18,061 nucleotides of DNA. Origin: Lentzea sp. GTDB taxonomy: Bacteria > Actinomycetota > Actinomycetes > Mycobacteriales > Pseudonocardiaceae. Position 1 is the stretch's first letter. The number at the start of each line of letters is the position of its first letter. The notes under the pieces were generated by a model that was given only the letters and a program-made list of their open reading frames with translations, was not told the DNA's origin and did not search any database. Position numbers and translations under genes: made by a program. Location: contig JASLAV010000521.1 of NCBI GenBank assembly GCA_030146905.1, positions 1 through 18,061 on the forward strand, written 5' to 3'. Positions 1 through 9,835 of the stretch are shown piece by piece.

Positions 1-3000
1 ACCAGGTGCAGATTCGTGGCTTCCGGGTCGAGCCCGGCGAGGTGGAGACGGTGCTGCACCGCCACCCCCGCGTACATGAGGCCGTGGTCGTCGACGTCGA
101 TGACGTGGACTCGTCGCGCAAGCTGGTGGCTTACCTGGTACCTGCGGGAGAGGCGCCGTCCGTCGGCGAACTGCGGGAGTTCTGCCGGCGCTCGCTGCCG
201 GACTACATGGTGCCGTCCGCGTTCATCGTGATGACAGAGTTCCCGTTGAGCCGCAACCGCAAGGTCGATCGCAAGGCGCTCGCGCAAATGCAGCTCCAAG
301 CCCTGGACAGCGGTGTTGAGCACGTACCACCTCGAACGCCGGCCGAGCGCCTGGTCGCGGCGGTGTGGGAGGAGATTCTCGGCACCAGCGACGTGGGCGT
401 ACTGGACGACTTCTTCGCGCTCGGTGGACATTCCCTGTCCGCGACCAGGGTGCTAGCCAAGATCGACGAACTGACCGGTGTCCGTGTCGCGTTGCGCGCG
501 CTGTTCGATGACCCGACGGTGGGCGCACTTGCGAGGCACGTGGCGGCAGCCACCGCGGAGAACAGCGCCGTGGTGCGCCGGTCTCGGCGACAGCCCGGTG
601 AGCTGGTCGTGGCTTCTACCGCGCAGCGACGGCTCTGGTTCACCGAACAGCTCTACCCCGGTACCGCGATCAACAACGTGCCCGTGGTGCTCGACTTGCG
701 AGGACCGCTCGACGTGTCTGCGTTGCGCGACGCGTTGGACACGCTGATCGCGCGCCATGAGTCACTGCGCACCGAGTTCGTGATCGTCGACGGCGAACCG
801 TGGCAGCGGGTACTCGAACCGTGCCCATTCCCGTTGCACACCAACGAGATCACCGGCTCCGCGCACCTGGCCGCCGAGGAGTTGCCCGACGTCCTGGAGG
901 TCCTGGCGGAGCCGTTCGATCCAGAACGGGGTCCGCTGACCCGCGCGACGCTCGTGAGGCTGAGCGAGGACCGCCACGTTCTCGCTCTAACCGTGCACCA
1001 CCTGGTGTGTGACGGCTGGTCGGTCGGCGTGCTGCTGACTGAGCTGGCCGCGCTGTACGAGGGTCGCGGTGGGCTTGCGGCGGACATCTTCCAGTACGCC
1101 GACTTCACCCGATGGCAGCGCGAAAATCTCACCGACGAGGTCATCGCGGAACAGATCGCGTTCTGGCGGGAGAGGCTGCGCGGGGTGGAGAACCTCGCGC
1201 TGCCCGCCGACCGGCCGCGCAGGCGGAACTGGGACGGCGATAGCGTCGATGTGGTGTTGCCCGCCGCGACCGTCGTGCGCCTGACCGAATTCGGTGCACG
1301 CCACGACGCGACGCTCTACATGGTGGTGATGGCCGCGTTCCAGGTGCTGCTCGCCCGCCACAGCGGGCAGGAGCGCTTCGCGGTCGGCACCGTCACCGCC
1401 GGCCGCACGCGGAGCGAGTTCGAGAACGTGGTCGGGTTCTTCGTGAACACCTTGCCGGTCGCCGCCGATCTTTCTGCCTCTCCGGACTTCACCGAGGTGC
1501 TGCGCAGGGTGCGCGACGAGGTGCTGGACGTGTTCGCCCACCAGGACGTCTCGTTCGACCGCATCGTCGCGGACCTCGCGCCCGAGCGGGATCCCGCGGT
1601 GCAGCCGGTGTTCCAGGCGTGCCTGGCACTGGACAACAGCAGCGACGTGGTCGGGCACCTCGGTCCTGTCACCGTCAACCCGGTCGGGCCGCCGCCGAGG
1701 CACAGCCGCTTCGACCTGACGCTGGAACTGTCCACGCACGGCGGCGAGCTGGTCGGCGGCCTCACCTACGCGACGAGCCTCTTCGACCGCTCCACCGTGC
1801 AACGGCTGGCGCACACCTTCGTCGTGCTGCTCGATCGGATGCTGGACGATCCCGCGTGCCCGGTGGCGCGGCTCGCGTTGTGCGACGCCGAGCAGGAGAG
1901 CGCGGTTGCGGGATGGGGGACTGGTGAGGTCCGTCCCGTCCACGGCGACAGCCTGCACGGACCGATCGAGCGGCAGGCGGGTGAGCGGCCATCCGCACCA
2001 GCCCTGGTCGCGAACGGACGTGTTGTGAGCTATGGCGAACTGGATGCGCTCGCCGGCTCGCTTGCCGCGCGTCTGGCCGCACGTGGGGTGGGTGTGGGCG
2101 ACGTGGTGGCCGTATGCCTGCCGCGGGGAGCTGATCTCATCGTCGCGATGATCGCGGTGCTCAAGGCAGGCGCGGCCTACCTGCCGGTCGATCCGGATCT
2201 GCCCGACGAGCGGATCGCGTTCCTGCTGGCGGACGGCGGTGTACGGGTGGCGGTGTCCTCCGGTGACACCGCTGAACGGGTGCGCGCGCTCGGCACCGTC
2301 GTCGTGGAGGTCCGCTCCGGCCAGGTCACCGAGTGGACGCCGCTTGCGGTGGACCCCGACTCGGCGGCCTACGTCATCTACACCTCCGGCTCGACCGGAC
2401 GGCCCAAGGGCGTCGTGGTCAGCCACGCCGCGATCGACAACCGGCTGCACTGGATGCAGGCGGAGTACCAGCTCGACGACAGCGACCGGGTGCTGCACAA
2501 GACACCCGCAGGGTTCGACGTTTCGGTGTGGGAGATCTTTCTACCGCTGCGGGAGGGCGTTCCGCTGGTGCTGGCCGAACCCGCCGGCCACCGGGATCCT
2601 GCCTATCTCGCCGAACTCATCCGCGACGAACGCGTCACCGTCGCGCACTTCGTGCCCTCGATGCTGGACGCGTTCCTGAACGGCGCGGACGTCACCGACT
2701 GCGACCGCACTCTGCGCCTGGTCGTGTGCAGCGGTGAGGCGCTCACTCCGGACCTCGCGACGAAGTTCGGCGAGGCGCTCGACACCCGCCTGCACAATCT
2801 CTACGGCCCGACCGAGGCTGCGGTGGACGTGACGTACTGGGCGTGTCCTGGTGGTCGCGTCGAGCGCGTGCCGATCGGTGCTCCGGTGTGGAACACCGGC
2901 GTGCACGTTCTCGATGCCGGCCTGAACAAGGTGCCCTGCGGTGTCACCGGTGAGCTGTACATCGCAGGTGTTCAGCTTGCCAGGGGCTACCTGAACCGTG

Positions 3001-3824
3001 CGGGCCTCACGGCCGACCGGTTTGTGCCCGACCCGTACGGCGCACCGGGCGCCCGCATGTACCGCACCGGAGATCTCGTCCGGTGGGGCGCAGATGGGCA
3101 ACTCGACTACCTCGGCCGTGCGGACCACCAGATCAAGGTGCGCGGCATGCGCGTCGAGCCAGGTGAAATCGAGGCGGCGCTGGTGGCGCACAAGGGTGTC
3201 GCGGCGGCGGTGGTGGGGCTGACGGGCACAGCGGACGCTGGCCCGCGTCTCGTCGCCTACGTGGTGCCGGACGCCACTCAGGTGGCACCACCGGTCGCCG
3301 AGACGGTGCGCGGGGCCGTCACGGCGGCAGCTGCCGAACAGTGGCCAGGCGCGTCCAAGCTGACCGGTCAGCTCCGGGCAGCACTTGGCACGACGTTGCC
3401 AGCCCACATGGTTCCTGCTCACTTTGTCGTCGTGGCGAAGATTCCGTTGACGAGCAACGGCAAAATTGACCACAAGGCTCTCGCTGAACTGGGTACGTCG
3501 GCGGTAACCGCGACCGGCGCCGCCGCGTTCGAGCCGCCACGAACCGATGTCGAACGACTGGTGGCACTGGTGTGGACGGACGTGCTGGGAGTCGAACGAG
3601 TCGGTATCTACGACGACTTCTTCGGACTCGGTGGGCACTCACTATCCGCCGTCGCGGTGGTGTCCAGAGTGGAGCAGGCCTGTGGGGTCCGCCTCGGCGT
3701 CCGCGCGTTGTTCGAAGCGCCGACGATCGAGTCGCTGGCGAAGCGCGTCGCAGGGACGCGAGAAGAAGCACCCGGCGCACCAGCGCCGGTCGCACGTGAC
3801 CGTTCGCGGTTCCGGATCGAGTGA
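1..3824 (+). CDS. Non-ribosomal peptide synthetase, 5'-truncated: (A tail)-PCP-C-A(Ser)-PCP
   Basis: The reading frame is already open at the window edge (codons in phase from base 3), so the true start lies upstream. Numbering residues from base 6, the order is the end of a first A domain (A8 at 1-14, A10-like NRKVDRKAL near 84-92), then PCP1 (GGHSL, Ser143), a C domain (SxAQxRLW near 204-211, HHLVCDG with His332, C5 VGFFVNTL), a complete A domain (A3 [11 protein letters not shown] near 791-801, A5 YGPTE near 933, A7 YRTGD near 1019, A10 NGKIDHKAL), and PCP2 (GGHSL, Ser1212). Aligning by eye to GrsA gives the specificity code DVWHVSLVDK, which is the serine type. It ends just after PCP2 with no C, E or TE domain, so the chain must pass to a C domain on another protein, most simply that of the next gene, four bases downstream. 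It makes one serine residue plus one residue of unseen identity. Family and domain order are certain; serine is likely. Confidence 0.95.
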   Translation, partial: QVQIRGFRVEPGEVETVLHRHPRVHEAVVVDVDDVDSSRKLVAYLVPAGEAPSVGELREFCRRSLPDYMVPSAFIVMTEFPLSRNRKVDRKALAQMQLQALDSGVEHVPPRTPAERLVAAVWEEILGTSDVGVLDDFFALGGHSLSATRVLAKIDELTGVRVALRALFDDPTVGALARHVAAATAENSAVVRRSRRQPGELVVASTAQRRLWFTEQLYPGTAINNVPVVLDLRGPLDVSALRDALDTLIARHESLRTEFVIVDGEPWQRVLEPCPFPLHTNEITGSAHLAAEELPDVLEVLAEPFDPERGPLTRATLVRLSEDRHVLALTVHHLVCDGWSVGVLLTELAALYEGRGGLAADIFQYADFTRWQRENLTDEVIAEQIAFWRERLRGVENLALPADRPRRRNWDGDSVDVVLPAATVVRLTEFGARHDATLYMVVMAAFQVLLARHSGQERFAVGTVTAGRTRSEFENVVGFFVNTLPVAADLSASPDFTEVLRRVRDEVLDVFAHQDVSFDRIVADLAPERDPAVQPVFQACLALDNSSDVVGHLGPVTVNPVGPPPRHSRFDLTLELSTHGGELVGGLTYATSLFDRSTVQRLAHTFVVLLDRMLDDPACPVARLALCDAEQESAVAGWGTGEVRPVHGDSLHGPIERQAGERPSAPALVANGRVVSYGELDALAGSLAARLAARGVGVGDVVAVCLPRGADLIVAMIAVLKAGAAYLPVDPDLPDERIAFLLADGGVRVAVSSGDTAERVRALGTVVVEVRSGQVTEWTPLAVDPDSAAYVIYTSGSTGRPKGVVVSHAAIDNRLHWMQAEYQLDDSDRVLHKTPAGFDVSVWEIFLPLREGVPLVLAEPAGHRDPAYLAELIRDERVTVAHFVPSMLDAFLNGADVTDCDRTLRLVVCSGEALTPDLATKFGEALDTRLHNLYGPTEAAVDVTYWACPGGRVERVPIGAPVWNTGVHVLDAGLNKVPCGVTGELYIAGVQLARGYLNRAGLTADRFVPDPYGAPGARMYRTGDLVRWGADGQLDYLGRADHQIKVRGMRVEPGEIEAALVAHKGVAAAVVGLTGTADAGPRLVAYVVPDATQVAPPVAETVRGAVTAAAAEQWPGASKLTGQLRAALGTTLPAHMVPAHFVVVAKIPLTSNGKIDHKALAELGTSAVTATGAAAFEPPRTDVERLVALVWTDVLGVERVGIYDDFFGLGGHSLSAVAVVSRVEQACGVRLGVRALFEAPTIESLAKRVAGTREEAPGAPAPVARDRSRFRIE

Positions 3825-3828
3825 TCGC

Positions 3829-6800
3829 ATGGTGATGGGGGAGATGGTGGAGTCGACAAGTCCGGCGTCCTTCGGCCAGGAGCAGCTCTGGCTGGTGGAG
3901 CAAGCGTTTCCCGGGACCTCGGTGAACCACACCGTGCGGGTCTGGGACCTGCGCGGCGATGTCGACACGCGAGCGCTGAGTGCCGCGCTCGCTTTGCTGG
4001 TCGAGCGGCACGAGACGTTGCGCACCACGCTGCACCTGGTCAACGGGATGTTGTCGCAGCATGTGGAGGAGCCGCGACCGGTGCCGCTCGAGTTGCTCGA
4101 CTTGGACCTGGCGGAGGATGTCGACTGGGATTTCATGCCGCTGGACCGGGTGCGGGAGACCCTGAGGGTGCCGTTCGATCTCGCGCGCGACCTGATGCTG
4201 CGGGCCTTACTGGTGAGGTTGGGCCCGGACCGCAACCTCCTGGTCCTCACCGTGCACCACAGCGCGACAGACGGCTCGACAGTGGGCCTGCTGCGGTCGG
4301 AGCTGAGCGAGGCGTACTCCGCGTTGGCCGCAGGCCGGAGTCCGGACCTGCCCGCGCCGGGAACCGGATATGGCGCGTTCGCACGGAACGAACGCGAGCA
4401 ATGGGCACGAATGCAGAGCAGCGCGCATCCGTGGCTGGAGACGCTGCGTGAGAGTCCGCGCTGGCACAACCCGCTCACCGGCAGTCGTCGGCGCGAACTC
4501 GTGGGCAGGGCGGGAATCGAGCGGATCGAGCTTTCTCCTGCCGGCGTGCGGGGGCTCGGCGAGGTGGCCGCGGAGGCGGGCTCGACGGTGACGATGGCCG
4601 TGCTCGCGGTCTTCACCGTGCTGCTGAGCCGGTGGACCGGCAGCCAGAACGTCAACTTCGCCAGCCCGGTGAGCACCCGGTTCGACCCCGACATCGAGCG
4701 CACCGTCGGTTACTTCGTCAACGCGATGCCGCTGTCGTTCAGCGTGCGGCACAACCCGCGGTTCGCCGACCTGGTCGGAGAGGTGCGCGACGCGGTGCTC
4801 GACGGCATCGGGCACGCGCAGGTGCCGCCCGCCGCGGTGCAGGACGCGCTGTCCGCCGGTCGCGGGGACCTGACCAGTCCGATGCTCGACGTCACCGTGG
4901 CGGTCGGTGTCGGCGACGTCGCTGTTTTCACCATGGGTGATTTGGTTGTTACGGAACGGTTCCTGCACCATGGACAGACGATGTTCGGCCTGTCCGCGCG
5001 GGTGAACTTGCGCGAGGACGGCGGGGCGGACGCGATTCTCGAACACAACGCGGACGTGCTGGACGCCCGCGTGGTGCGCAGGATGGCGCAGCACCTGCGC
5101 GAGCTGGTGGACGGCGTGTCCGCCGACGTACGGGTGCGCGACCTGGCGCCGGCTCCCGCGGCCGACCTCGTTGCGCTGCGAAGCTGGTCGGCCGGTGAGC
5201 AGTGTGCTGTCGGCCGAGGCGTGGTACAGAGCGTGGCGGGATGGGCGGAGCGCGCCGCTGAGTCGGTCGCCGCGCGAGATGAACACGAGACGCTCACGTA
5301 TGCGCAGCTGTGGGCGCGGTCCGGCCTGATGGCGCGGCGGTTGCACGAGTTCGGCGCGGGACGAGAGGACCTGGTCGCGGTGTGCCTGCCTCGCTCGGTC
5401 TCGCTGCTCGTCGCGTTGCTCGGAATTCTGCGCGCGGGTGCGGGCTTCCTGCCGCTCGACCATCGTGACCCCGCGTTGCGGATCACCGGCCTGCTCACCC
5501 GGTCCCGCTCAGTCGCGCTCGTCAGCGACACACCGTCGCTCGCGGGAGATTGGCACGGCCCGGTGCTGGAGGTGCCCGCGGACGGTGCTTCGTTCGAGTC
5601 CGTGCAGCCGGAGCCGGACGGACTCGCCTACGTCATCCACACCTCCGGTTCGACCGGTGTGCCCAAAGGTGTCGAGGTGACCCACGCGGGCATGGCGAAC
5701 TACCTGTGGTGGGCGATCGAGGCCTACGGCATCGGACCCGGTAAGACCGTGCCGCTGCACACCTCACCCGCTTTCGACCTGGCGCTCACCAGCCTGTTCT
5801 GCCCGTTGATGGCAGGCGGCACGATCGACGTGCTGCCGGAGCACAGGGGGCCTCTGGTGGTCGCCGACCACTTCGGTGAGGGCTACCAGCTGGTGAAGAG
5901 CACCCCCAGCCACTTGATCCAGGTGATGGACCGCGCCGTGGCCATCGGCGCGAGCGCCTACCCGCGGGTGCTGGTGCCCGGTGGGGAGAAGCTGCCGGTC
6001 GACCAGGCCCGCCGGTGGCTGTCCTCGGCGCCGGGAACGTTGCTGATCAACGAGTACGGACCGACCGAGACGGTGGTCGCGTCCACCGCGCTCACCGTGA
6101 GGGACGACGTCTCCGGTGAGACGGTCGCGATCGGCACCCCCATCCGGAACACCGTGATCCACGTCGTCGACGAGGACCTGCGGCCTGTGCCGGTCGGTGT
6201 GCGCGGCGAGCTGGTGATCGGCGGTGTGTGCGTCGCACGCGGCTATCGCCAGGCGGCGAGCCTGACGGCGGAGCGGTTCGTGCCGGACCCCTGCACACCG
6301 GGTGGAGGTCGGCTCTATCGCACCGGTGACCTCGCGCTGTGGAACGCGGACGGCGTGCTCGAGGTGGTCGGGCGGATGGACGACCAGCTCAAGATCCTCG
6401 GTTACCGGGTGGAGCCCGGCGAGGTCGAAGGAGTGCTCTCCACCTTGCCCGGCGTGGCCGAGGGCGCGGTGGTCGCGGATCGCCGGGACGAGAGCCAGAT
6501 AAGGCTCGTGGGCTTCGTGCGCGCGGTCGACCCGTCCGGGGACCTCACCGCGTTCGGCCGGTCGGTACACGAGGCGTTGCGTACTCGTCTGCCCGCACAC
6601 CTGGTGCCCGCGCAGGTCGTTGTGCTCGACCGGATGCCCGCGGACCCCAACGGCAAGATCGACAGGCGAGCTCTGCCGCTGCCGGACCCCGTCGCGGTGC
6701 CGTCGGCCGCCACGGATTCGTCTCTGCGGGAGATGGTGCGTGCTGCTTGGTGCGAGGTGCTTGGCCGGGCCGAGATCCCACCGGCCGTGGACTTCTTCTC

Positions 6801-6957
6801 CATCGGAGGTACGTCGCTGCACCTGTTGCAGCTGCACGCGGAGCTCCGGGCGCGTGGTGTCACCGAACTCTCGGTCGCCGACCTGTTCCGGTGCCCGACG
6901 GTCGAGGAGCTCGCGGATCGGATCGAGAACATCAGCGCGGTGGGAGCTTCGGCATGA
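3829..6957 (+). CDS. Non-ribosomal peptide synthetase module C-A-PCP, Asn-like A-domain code
   Basis: This is a 1042-residue single-module NRPS. ATG 3829 is chosen because it follows the upstream stop by four bases and the C1 motif starts within 20 residues; 3835 and 3844 are alternatives and no ribosome site is strong. The C domain has HHSATDG (His143-His144, Asp148) and VGYFVNAMPL. The A domain has A3 HTSGSTGVPKG (604-614), A4 FDLALT (649-654), A5 EYGPTET (742-748) and A10 NGKIDRRAL. The PCP has GGTSL with Ser996. The code read by eye is DLTKVGEVAK, close to the DLTKxGEVGK pattern of asparagine domains, so Asn, diaminopropionate or ureidoalanine are candidates. Several motifs drift from consensus: His for Tyr in A3, KILGYR for K(V/I)RGYR in A8, Thr for His/Asp before the PCP serine, and HHSATDGST for HHxxxDGWS. 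There is one TTA codon at 4207-4209. The stop overlaps the next start (ATGA). Confidence 0.93.
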   Translation: MVMGEMVESTSPASFGQEQLWLVEQAFPGTSVNHTVRVWDLRGDVDTRALSAALALLVERHETLRTTLHLVNGMLSQHVEEPRPVPLELLDLDLAEDVDWDFMPLDRVRETLRVPFDLARDLMLRALLVRLGPDRNLLVLTVHHSATDGSTVGLLRSELSEAYSALAAGRSPDLPAPGTGYGAFARNEREQWARMQSSAHPWLETLRESPRWHNPLTGSRRRELVGRAGIERIELSPAGVRGLGEVAAEAGSTVTMAVLAVFTVLLSRWTGSQNVNFASPVSTRFDPDIERTVGYFVNAMPLSFSVRHNPRFADLVGEVRDAVLDGIGHAQVPPAAVQDALSAGRGDLTSPMLDVTVAVGVGDVAVFTMGDLVVTERFLHHGQTMFGLSARVNLREDGGADAILEHNADVLDARVVRRMAQHLRELVDGVSADVRVRDLAPAPAADLVALRSWSAGEQCAVGRGVVQSVAGWAERAAESVAARDEHETLTYAQLWARSGLMARRLHEFGAGREDLVAVCLPRSVSLLVALLGILRAGAGFLPLDHRDPALRITGLLTRSRSVALVSDTPSLAGDWHGPVLEVPADGASFESVQPEPDGLAYVIHTSGSTGVPKGVEVTHAGMANYLWWAIEAYGIGPGKTVPLHTSPAFDLALTSLFCPLMAGGTIDVLPEHRGPLVVADHFGEGYQLVKSTPSHLIQVMDRAVAIGASAYPRVLVPGGEKLPVDQARRWLSSAPGTLLINEYGPTETVVASTALTVRDDVSGETVAIGTPIRNTVIHVVDEDLRPVPVGVRGELVIGGVCVARGYRQAASLTAERFVPDPCTPGGGRLYRTGDLALWNADGVLEVVGRMDDQLKILGYRVEPGEVEGVLSTLPGVAEGAVVADRRDESQIRLVGFVRAVDPSGDLTAFGRSVHEALRTRLPAHLVPAQVVVLDRMPADPNGKIDRRALPLPDPVAVPSAATDSSLREMVRAAWCEVLGRAEIPPAVDFFSIGGTSLHLLQLHAELRARGVTELSVADLFRCPTVEELADRIENISAVGASA
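6942..6946 (+). promoter_or_regulatory. Ribosome binding site GGGAG for the first lone C-domain gene
   Basis: GGGAG lies 7 bases before ATG 6954, inside the end of the preceding NRPS gene. It supports the 6954 start over the longer open frame that extends upstream as an antiparallel-style shadow of the preceding A and PCP domains. Confidence 0.6.
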
Positions 6958-8333
6958 TCCCCGGTGGATACCCGGCGTCGAGCGCGCAGCGCGGACTGTG
7001 GCTCACACAGATGATGGACCCCACGAGTCCGGCTTACCTGATCGTGCACGCCTACGAGATCAGCGGGCCGCTGGACACCGCGGCGCTCTGTCGTGCGGTG
7101 GATGCGGTGGTCGCGCGGCACGACACGCTGCGCAGCTCCTTCGAACACAGGGACGACGAGCTCGTCGTGCTGGTGCACCCCGCGCACTCGCTGGAGATCG
7201 AGGTGGAGGACCTGTCAGGGAGCGAGGACGTGGACGCGGCTCTGGCACAGGTGCTCGATGCTGAGCGCGGCACGCCGTTCGACCTGTCGCAAGCGCCGCT
7301 GGTGCGCGTCCGGTTGCTGCGCACTGCGTCGCAACGTCACGTCCTCGTGCTCGCTGTGCACCACATCGCGGCCGACGGCGCGTCTGTCGAACTGATGTGG
7401 CACGACCTCGCCGAGTCCTACGAAGCGGCCGTCAACTGTGCCGATCCTCGGCTGGCTCCTCCAGAGGCTTCGTACGGGGACTTCGCGGCTCACGAACGTG
7501 AGTGGTCGCGGTCTCCGGACTACGCGGAGCAGCTGGCCTACTGGACCGGGCAGCTCCGTGGTGCAACGGCGATCGATCTACCGGTCCGCGAGGACGGCGA
7601 CGCGGCGTGGCGCGGAGGCCTGCACACCGTGCGGCTGTCCGAGGAGGACACCGCAGCGCTGATGCGGCTCACCCGAGAGCGGCGGGTCACGCCCTTCATC
7701 ACGATGCTGACGATCTACGCCGGGGTGTTGCACAGGTGGAGCGGTCAGTCCGACGTGGTGGTGGGAAGCCCGGTCGCGGTCCGGGACCTGCCCGGCGCCA
7801 GCCAGGTCGTCGGCATGCTGGTGAACACCGTCGCGTTGCGCACCGTCTGGGATGACGATCCGACCGCGGAGACTGCGCTGGATCGCGTGCTGACCGCCAC
7901 CGCGGAGGGGCTCGGGCACCGGGCGGTGCCCTTCGACCAGGTGGTGGGTGCGTTGCCTGCGGCACGTGAGCCAGGCCGGGCGCCCGTCACGCAGGTGCTG
8001 TTCGGCTACGCGACCGACAACGGGGCCGATGGGTTGCGGCTGCCGGGACTGCAGGTGCGGCACTTGCCTGCGGTGGTGGACACCGCGAAGTTCGAGCTCA
8101 CGCTGGACTGCGTGCTGGCCGATGGGCGGATGATGTGCGCCTTCGAGTGGAGCGAGCAGCGGCTTGACCGCGAGCTCGTGGACATCTTCGCCGAGCACTT
8201 CGTGGCCGCCGCCCGGTTCGTCGCCGCCCACCCGGAGGCTCGGGTCGGGGAGTGGCCGCTGATGCCGGAAGAGCCCGTGGCGCTGCCAGAAGGTTTCACC
8301 AAGCGACCGGTCGGCGGCTGGACAGCGGCGTGA
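6954..8333 (+). CDS. Free-standing condensation domain protein (first of two in tandem)
   Basis: This protein is 459 residues, the size of one C domain with nothing attached. C1 is SSAQRGLWL near residues 9-17. The catalytic motif HHIAADG is intact (His136-His137, Asp141, Gly142). C5 reads VGMLVNTVALR and the later loop HRAVPFD is near canonical, so it looks active. The last 30 residues (through EWPLMPEEP) resemble the linker that normally leads into an A domain, as though the C domain had been cut from a larger module. It starts on the ATGA overlap with the upstream NRPS and ends on a GTGA overlap with the next gene, so translation is probably coupled. Its likely role is amide-bond formation or release and cyclisation between carrier-protein-bound partners on other polypeptides. 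The donor and acceptor cannot be told from sequence. Confidence 0.9.
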   Translation: MIPGGYPASSAQRGLWLTQMMDPTSPAYLIVHAYEISGPLDTAALCRAVDAVVARHDTLRSSFEHRDDELVVLVHPAHSLEIEVEDLSGSEDVDAALAQVLDAERGTPFDLSQAPLVRVRLLRTASQRHVLVLAVHHIAADGASVELMWHDLAESYEAAVNCADPRLAPPEASYGDFAAHEREWSRSPDYAEQLAYWTGQLRGATAIDLPVREDGDAAWRGGLHTVRLSEEDTAALMRLTRERRVTPFITMLTIYAGVLHRWSGQSDVVVGSPVAVRDLPGASQVVGMLVNTVALRTVWDDDPTAETALDRVLTATAEGLGHRAVPFDQVVGALPAAREPGRAPVTQVLFGYATDNGADGLRLPGLQVRHLPAVVDTAKFELTLDCVLADGRMMCAFEWSEQRLDRELVDIFAEHFVAAARFVAAHPEARVGEWPLMPEEPVALPEGFTKRPVGGWTAA

Positions 8334-9634
8334 GCGCCCGTACTTTGCCGCTCTCCGCGCATCAGCGACCGGTGCTCGCCCACGAGCGATCGGCGAACGT
8401 GGGCTCGGCGTACCACATGGTGGCCGCGTACGACGTGACCGGTGGACTGCGTGCCGATCTGCTCGACGAGGCGTTGCGACTGTTGGTCAGGCAGCACGAG
8501 GCACTGCGCACGGTCTTCTGCATGATCGACGGTGAACCACGACAGATCGTGTTACCGGAGTGCGAGCTCGGGGTGCGCGTCGTGCTGGACGCGCGCGACG
8601 GCGTCGAGCGGCCGTTCGACCTGGAACATGGCCCGCTGCTGCGGGTGTTACTCGAGCCGCGGGACGAACGGCGGTGGCGGCTGCTGCTGGTGATGCATCA
8701 CCTCATCGGCGACGGCTGGTCGTTCGGTGTGCTGGTGAACGAGCTGACCACACGCTACGGAGAACTGGCCGACGGGCGGATGGTGCCGGTCACCGGGCCG
8801 CGGCCGCAGTTCGCCGACTTCGTCCGATGGGAGGCGGACGCGGTTCCGGCGGCCGAGATCGACCGGCAGGTCCGCTACTGGCGCACGCAGTTCAGCGGCA
8901 CGTCAGCGGACCTCGAACTGTGCCCGGTGCTCACCAGAAAGCCATCGTGGGACAACAAGATTGAGGCTGTTGAGTTCACCATCGGCTCCGAATTCACCGC
9001 GACACTCGCGCTGTTCGCCCGCGAACGCGGCGCGACGATGTACATGGCGGTGCTGGCGGTGTTCCAGCTCGCGGTGGCACGCCGTTGCGGCCGTGAGAGG
9101 TTCGTGCTCGGCGGCGCCAGCGCTCGCCGGACCACACGTGAGCTCGCGGACGTGGTCGGCCTTGTCGCGAACTTCATGCTCCCAGTGGTCGCGGATCTGA
9201 CCGGTTCGCCCAGCTACGCACAGGTGCTCGATCGAGTGCGCGCACAGACCATCGATGCGTTGGCACATCAAGACGTGCCGATCGACGTGCTGCTCCAGGC
9301 GGTCGACCCTGACAGGGGGCCTGGAGTACCGCCCACGTTGCAAATCGGTTTTCAGCTGTGGCCGGCGCAGGCGTTTCCTCCGGTGGAGGTCGCGGGCGTG
9401 CGGTTCGAGGCCACCAGCGCCACCACGGCGCACAGCTACCACGAGCTCGCACTGACCGTTGTGCATGGTGATGACCTGCGTTGCGCGGTGCAGTGGACCA
9501 GAGCGCACCATGACGTCGAGTCTGTGCGCGGAGTGGTCGCGGAGTTCACCGAGCGGCTCGCCGCGGCGGTGCGGGAACCAGACAGTCCGATCCAAGTGGA
9601 ACGAGGTGAAGCACGTGCAGGACGAGTCCGATGA
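8330..9634 (+). CDS. Free-standing condensation domain protein (second of two in tandem)
   Basis: This is 434 residues from GTG 8330, which overlaps the upstream stop (GTGA). An in-frame start at 8252 exists but lies inside the upstream gene and before the C1 region. The catalytic motif HHLIGDGWS is intact (His123-His124, Asp128). HQDVPID is present. C1 is divergent (LPLSAHQRPVLAHE) and C5 reads VGLVANFMLPV rather than VGxFVNTxxxR, so acceptor or donor choice may be unusual. The gene has two TTA leucine codons, at 8552-8554 and 8648-8650. The next gene, for the MbtH-like protein, starts inside its 3' end. As with its neighbour, no A or PCP domain is attached, so it must act on carrier proteins elsewhere. 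It is not a close copy of the preceding C domain, so a recent duplication is unlikely. The function is a C-domain-type acyl transfer; the exact step is unknown. Confidence 0.9.
   Translation: MSARTLPLSAHQRPVLAHERSANVGSAYHMVAAYDVTGGLRADLLDEALRLLVRQHEALRTVFCMIDGEPRQIVLPECELGVRVVLDARDGVERPFDLEHGPLLRVLLEPRDERRWRLLLVMHHLIGDGWSFGVLVNELTTRYGELADGRMVPVTGPRPQFADFVRWEADAVPAAEIDRQVRYWRTQFSGTSADLELCPVLTRKPSWDNKIEAVEFTIGSEFTATLALFARERGATMYMAVLAVFQLAVARRCGRERFVLGGASARRTTRELADVVGLVANFMLPVVADLTGSPSYAQVLDRVRAQTIDALAHQDVPIDVLLQAVDPDRGPGVPPTLQIGFQLWPAQAFPPVEVAGVRFEATSATTAHSYHELALTVVHGDDLRCAVQWTRAHHDVESVRGVVAEFTERLAAAVREPDSPIQVERGEARAGRVR
9603..9609 (+). promoter_or_regulatory. Ribosome binding site GAGGTGA fixing the MbtH-like start
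   Basis: GAGGTGA lies inside the upstream C-domain gene, 5 bases before GTG 9615. It decides that start over GTG 9606, which lies within the motif itself. Confidence 0.7.
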
Positions 9635-9827
9635 CCGCGAGCACGTCGTGGTCGTCAACGACGAGGAGCAGTACTCGGTGTGGCTCGCGGACCGGCCGCT
9701 GCCCGACGGCTGGCACGCCGAGGGAACCAGTGGCACCAGGGCGGACTGCCTGGCCCACATCGACGAGGTGTGGACCGATATGCGGCCACGAAGCTTGCGG
9801 GAGCGACTGGCCGCTCGGTCAGCCTGA
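9615..9827 (+). CDS. MbtH-like protein (A-domain chaperone/activator)
   Basis: This is a 70-residue protein, the usual MbtH length, starting at GTG 9615 behind an excellent ribosome site and overlapping the upstream C-domain gene by 20 bases. The family signature is present: NDEEQYSVW (15-23), PLPDGW (28-33), EGTSG, CLAHIDEVWTDMRP (45-58) and SLRERL. The three conserved tryptophans are Trp23, Trp33 and Trp53. A small change is LA after Trp23, where many members have P. MbtH-like proteins bind the large subdomain of A domains and are often needed for their solubility or activity. Here it probably serves one or more of the serine, Asn-like and free-standing A domains of this cluster; which one cannot be read from sequence. 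It is the last gene of the + strand block. Confidence 0.96.
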   Translation: MQDESDDREHVVVVNDEEQYSVWLADRPLPDGWHAEGTSGTRADCLAHIDEVWTDMRPRSLRERLAARSA

Positions 9828-9835
9828 CGGACGAA

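Noticed and set aside
987..2498. Minus-strand open frame of 503 codons
   Set aside because: It is antisense to the C and A domains of the first NRPS, with low-complexity composition and no recognisable family.
3547..3828. Upstream extension of the second NRPS gene
   Set aside because: It overlaps the conserved PCP of the first NRPS in another frame; the C domain begins only after 3829.
6339..6953. Upstream extension of the first lone C-domain frame
   Set aside because: It overlaps the A and PCP domains of the preceding NRPS in another frame with Arg/Gly-rich noise; ATG 6954 with GGGAG is the real start.
6954..9634. Lone C domains as frameshifted pieces of a larger module
   Set aside because: Both frames are clean, end at natural overlaps with the next start, and no A or PCP motif appears in any frame between them.
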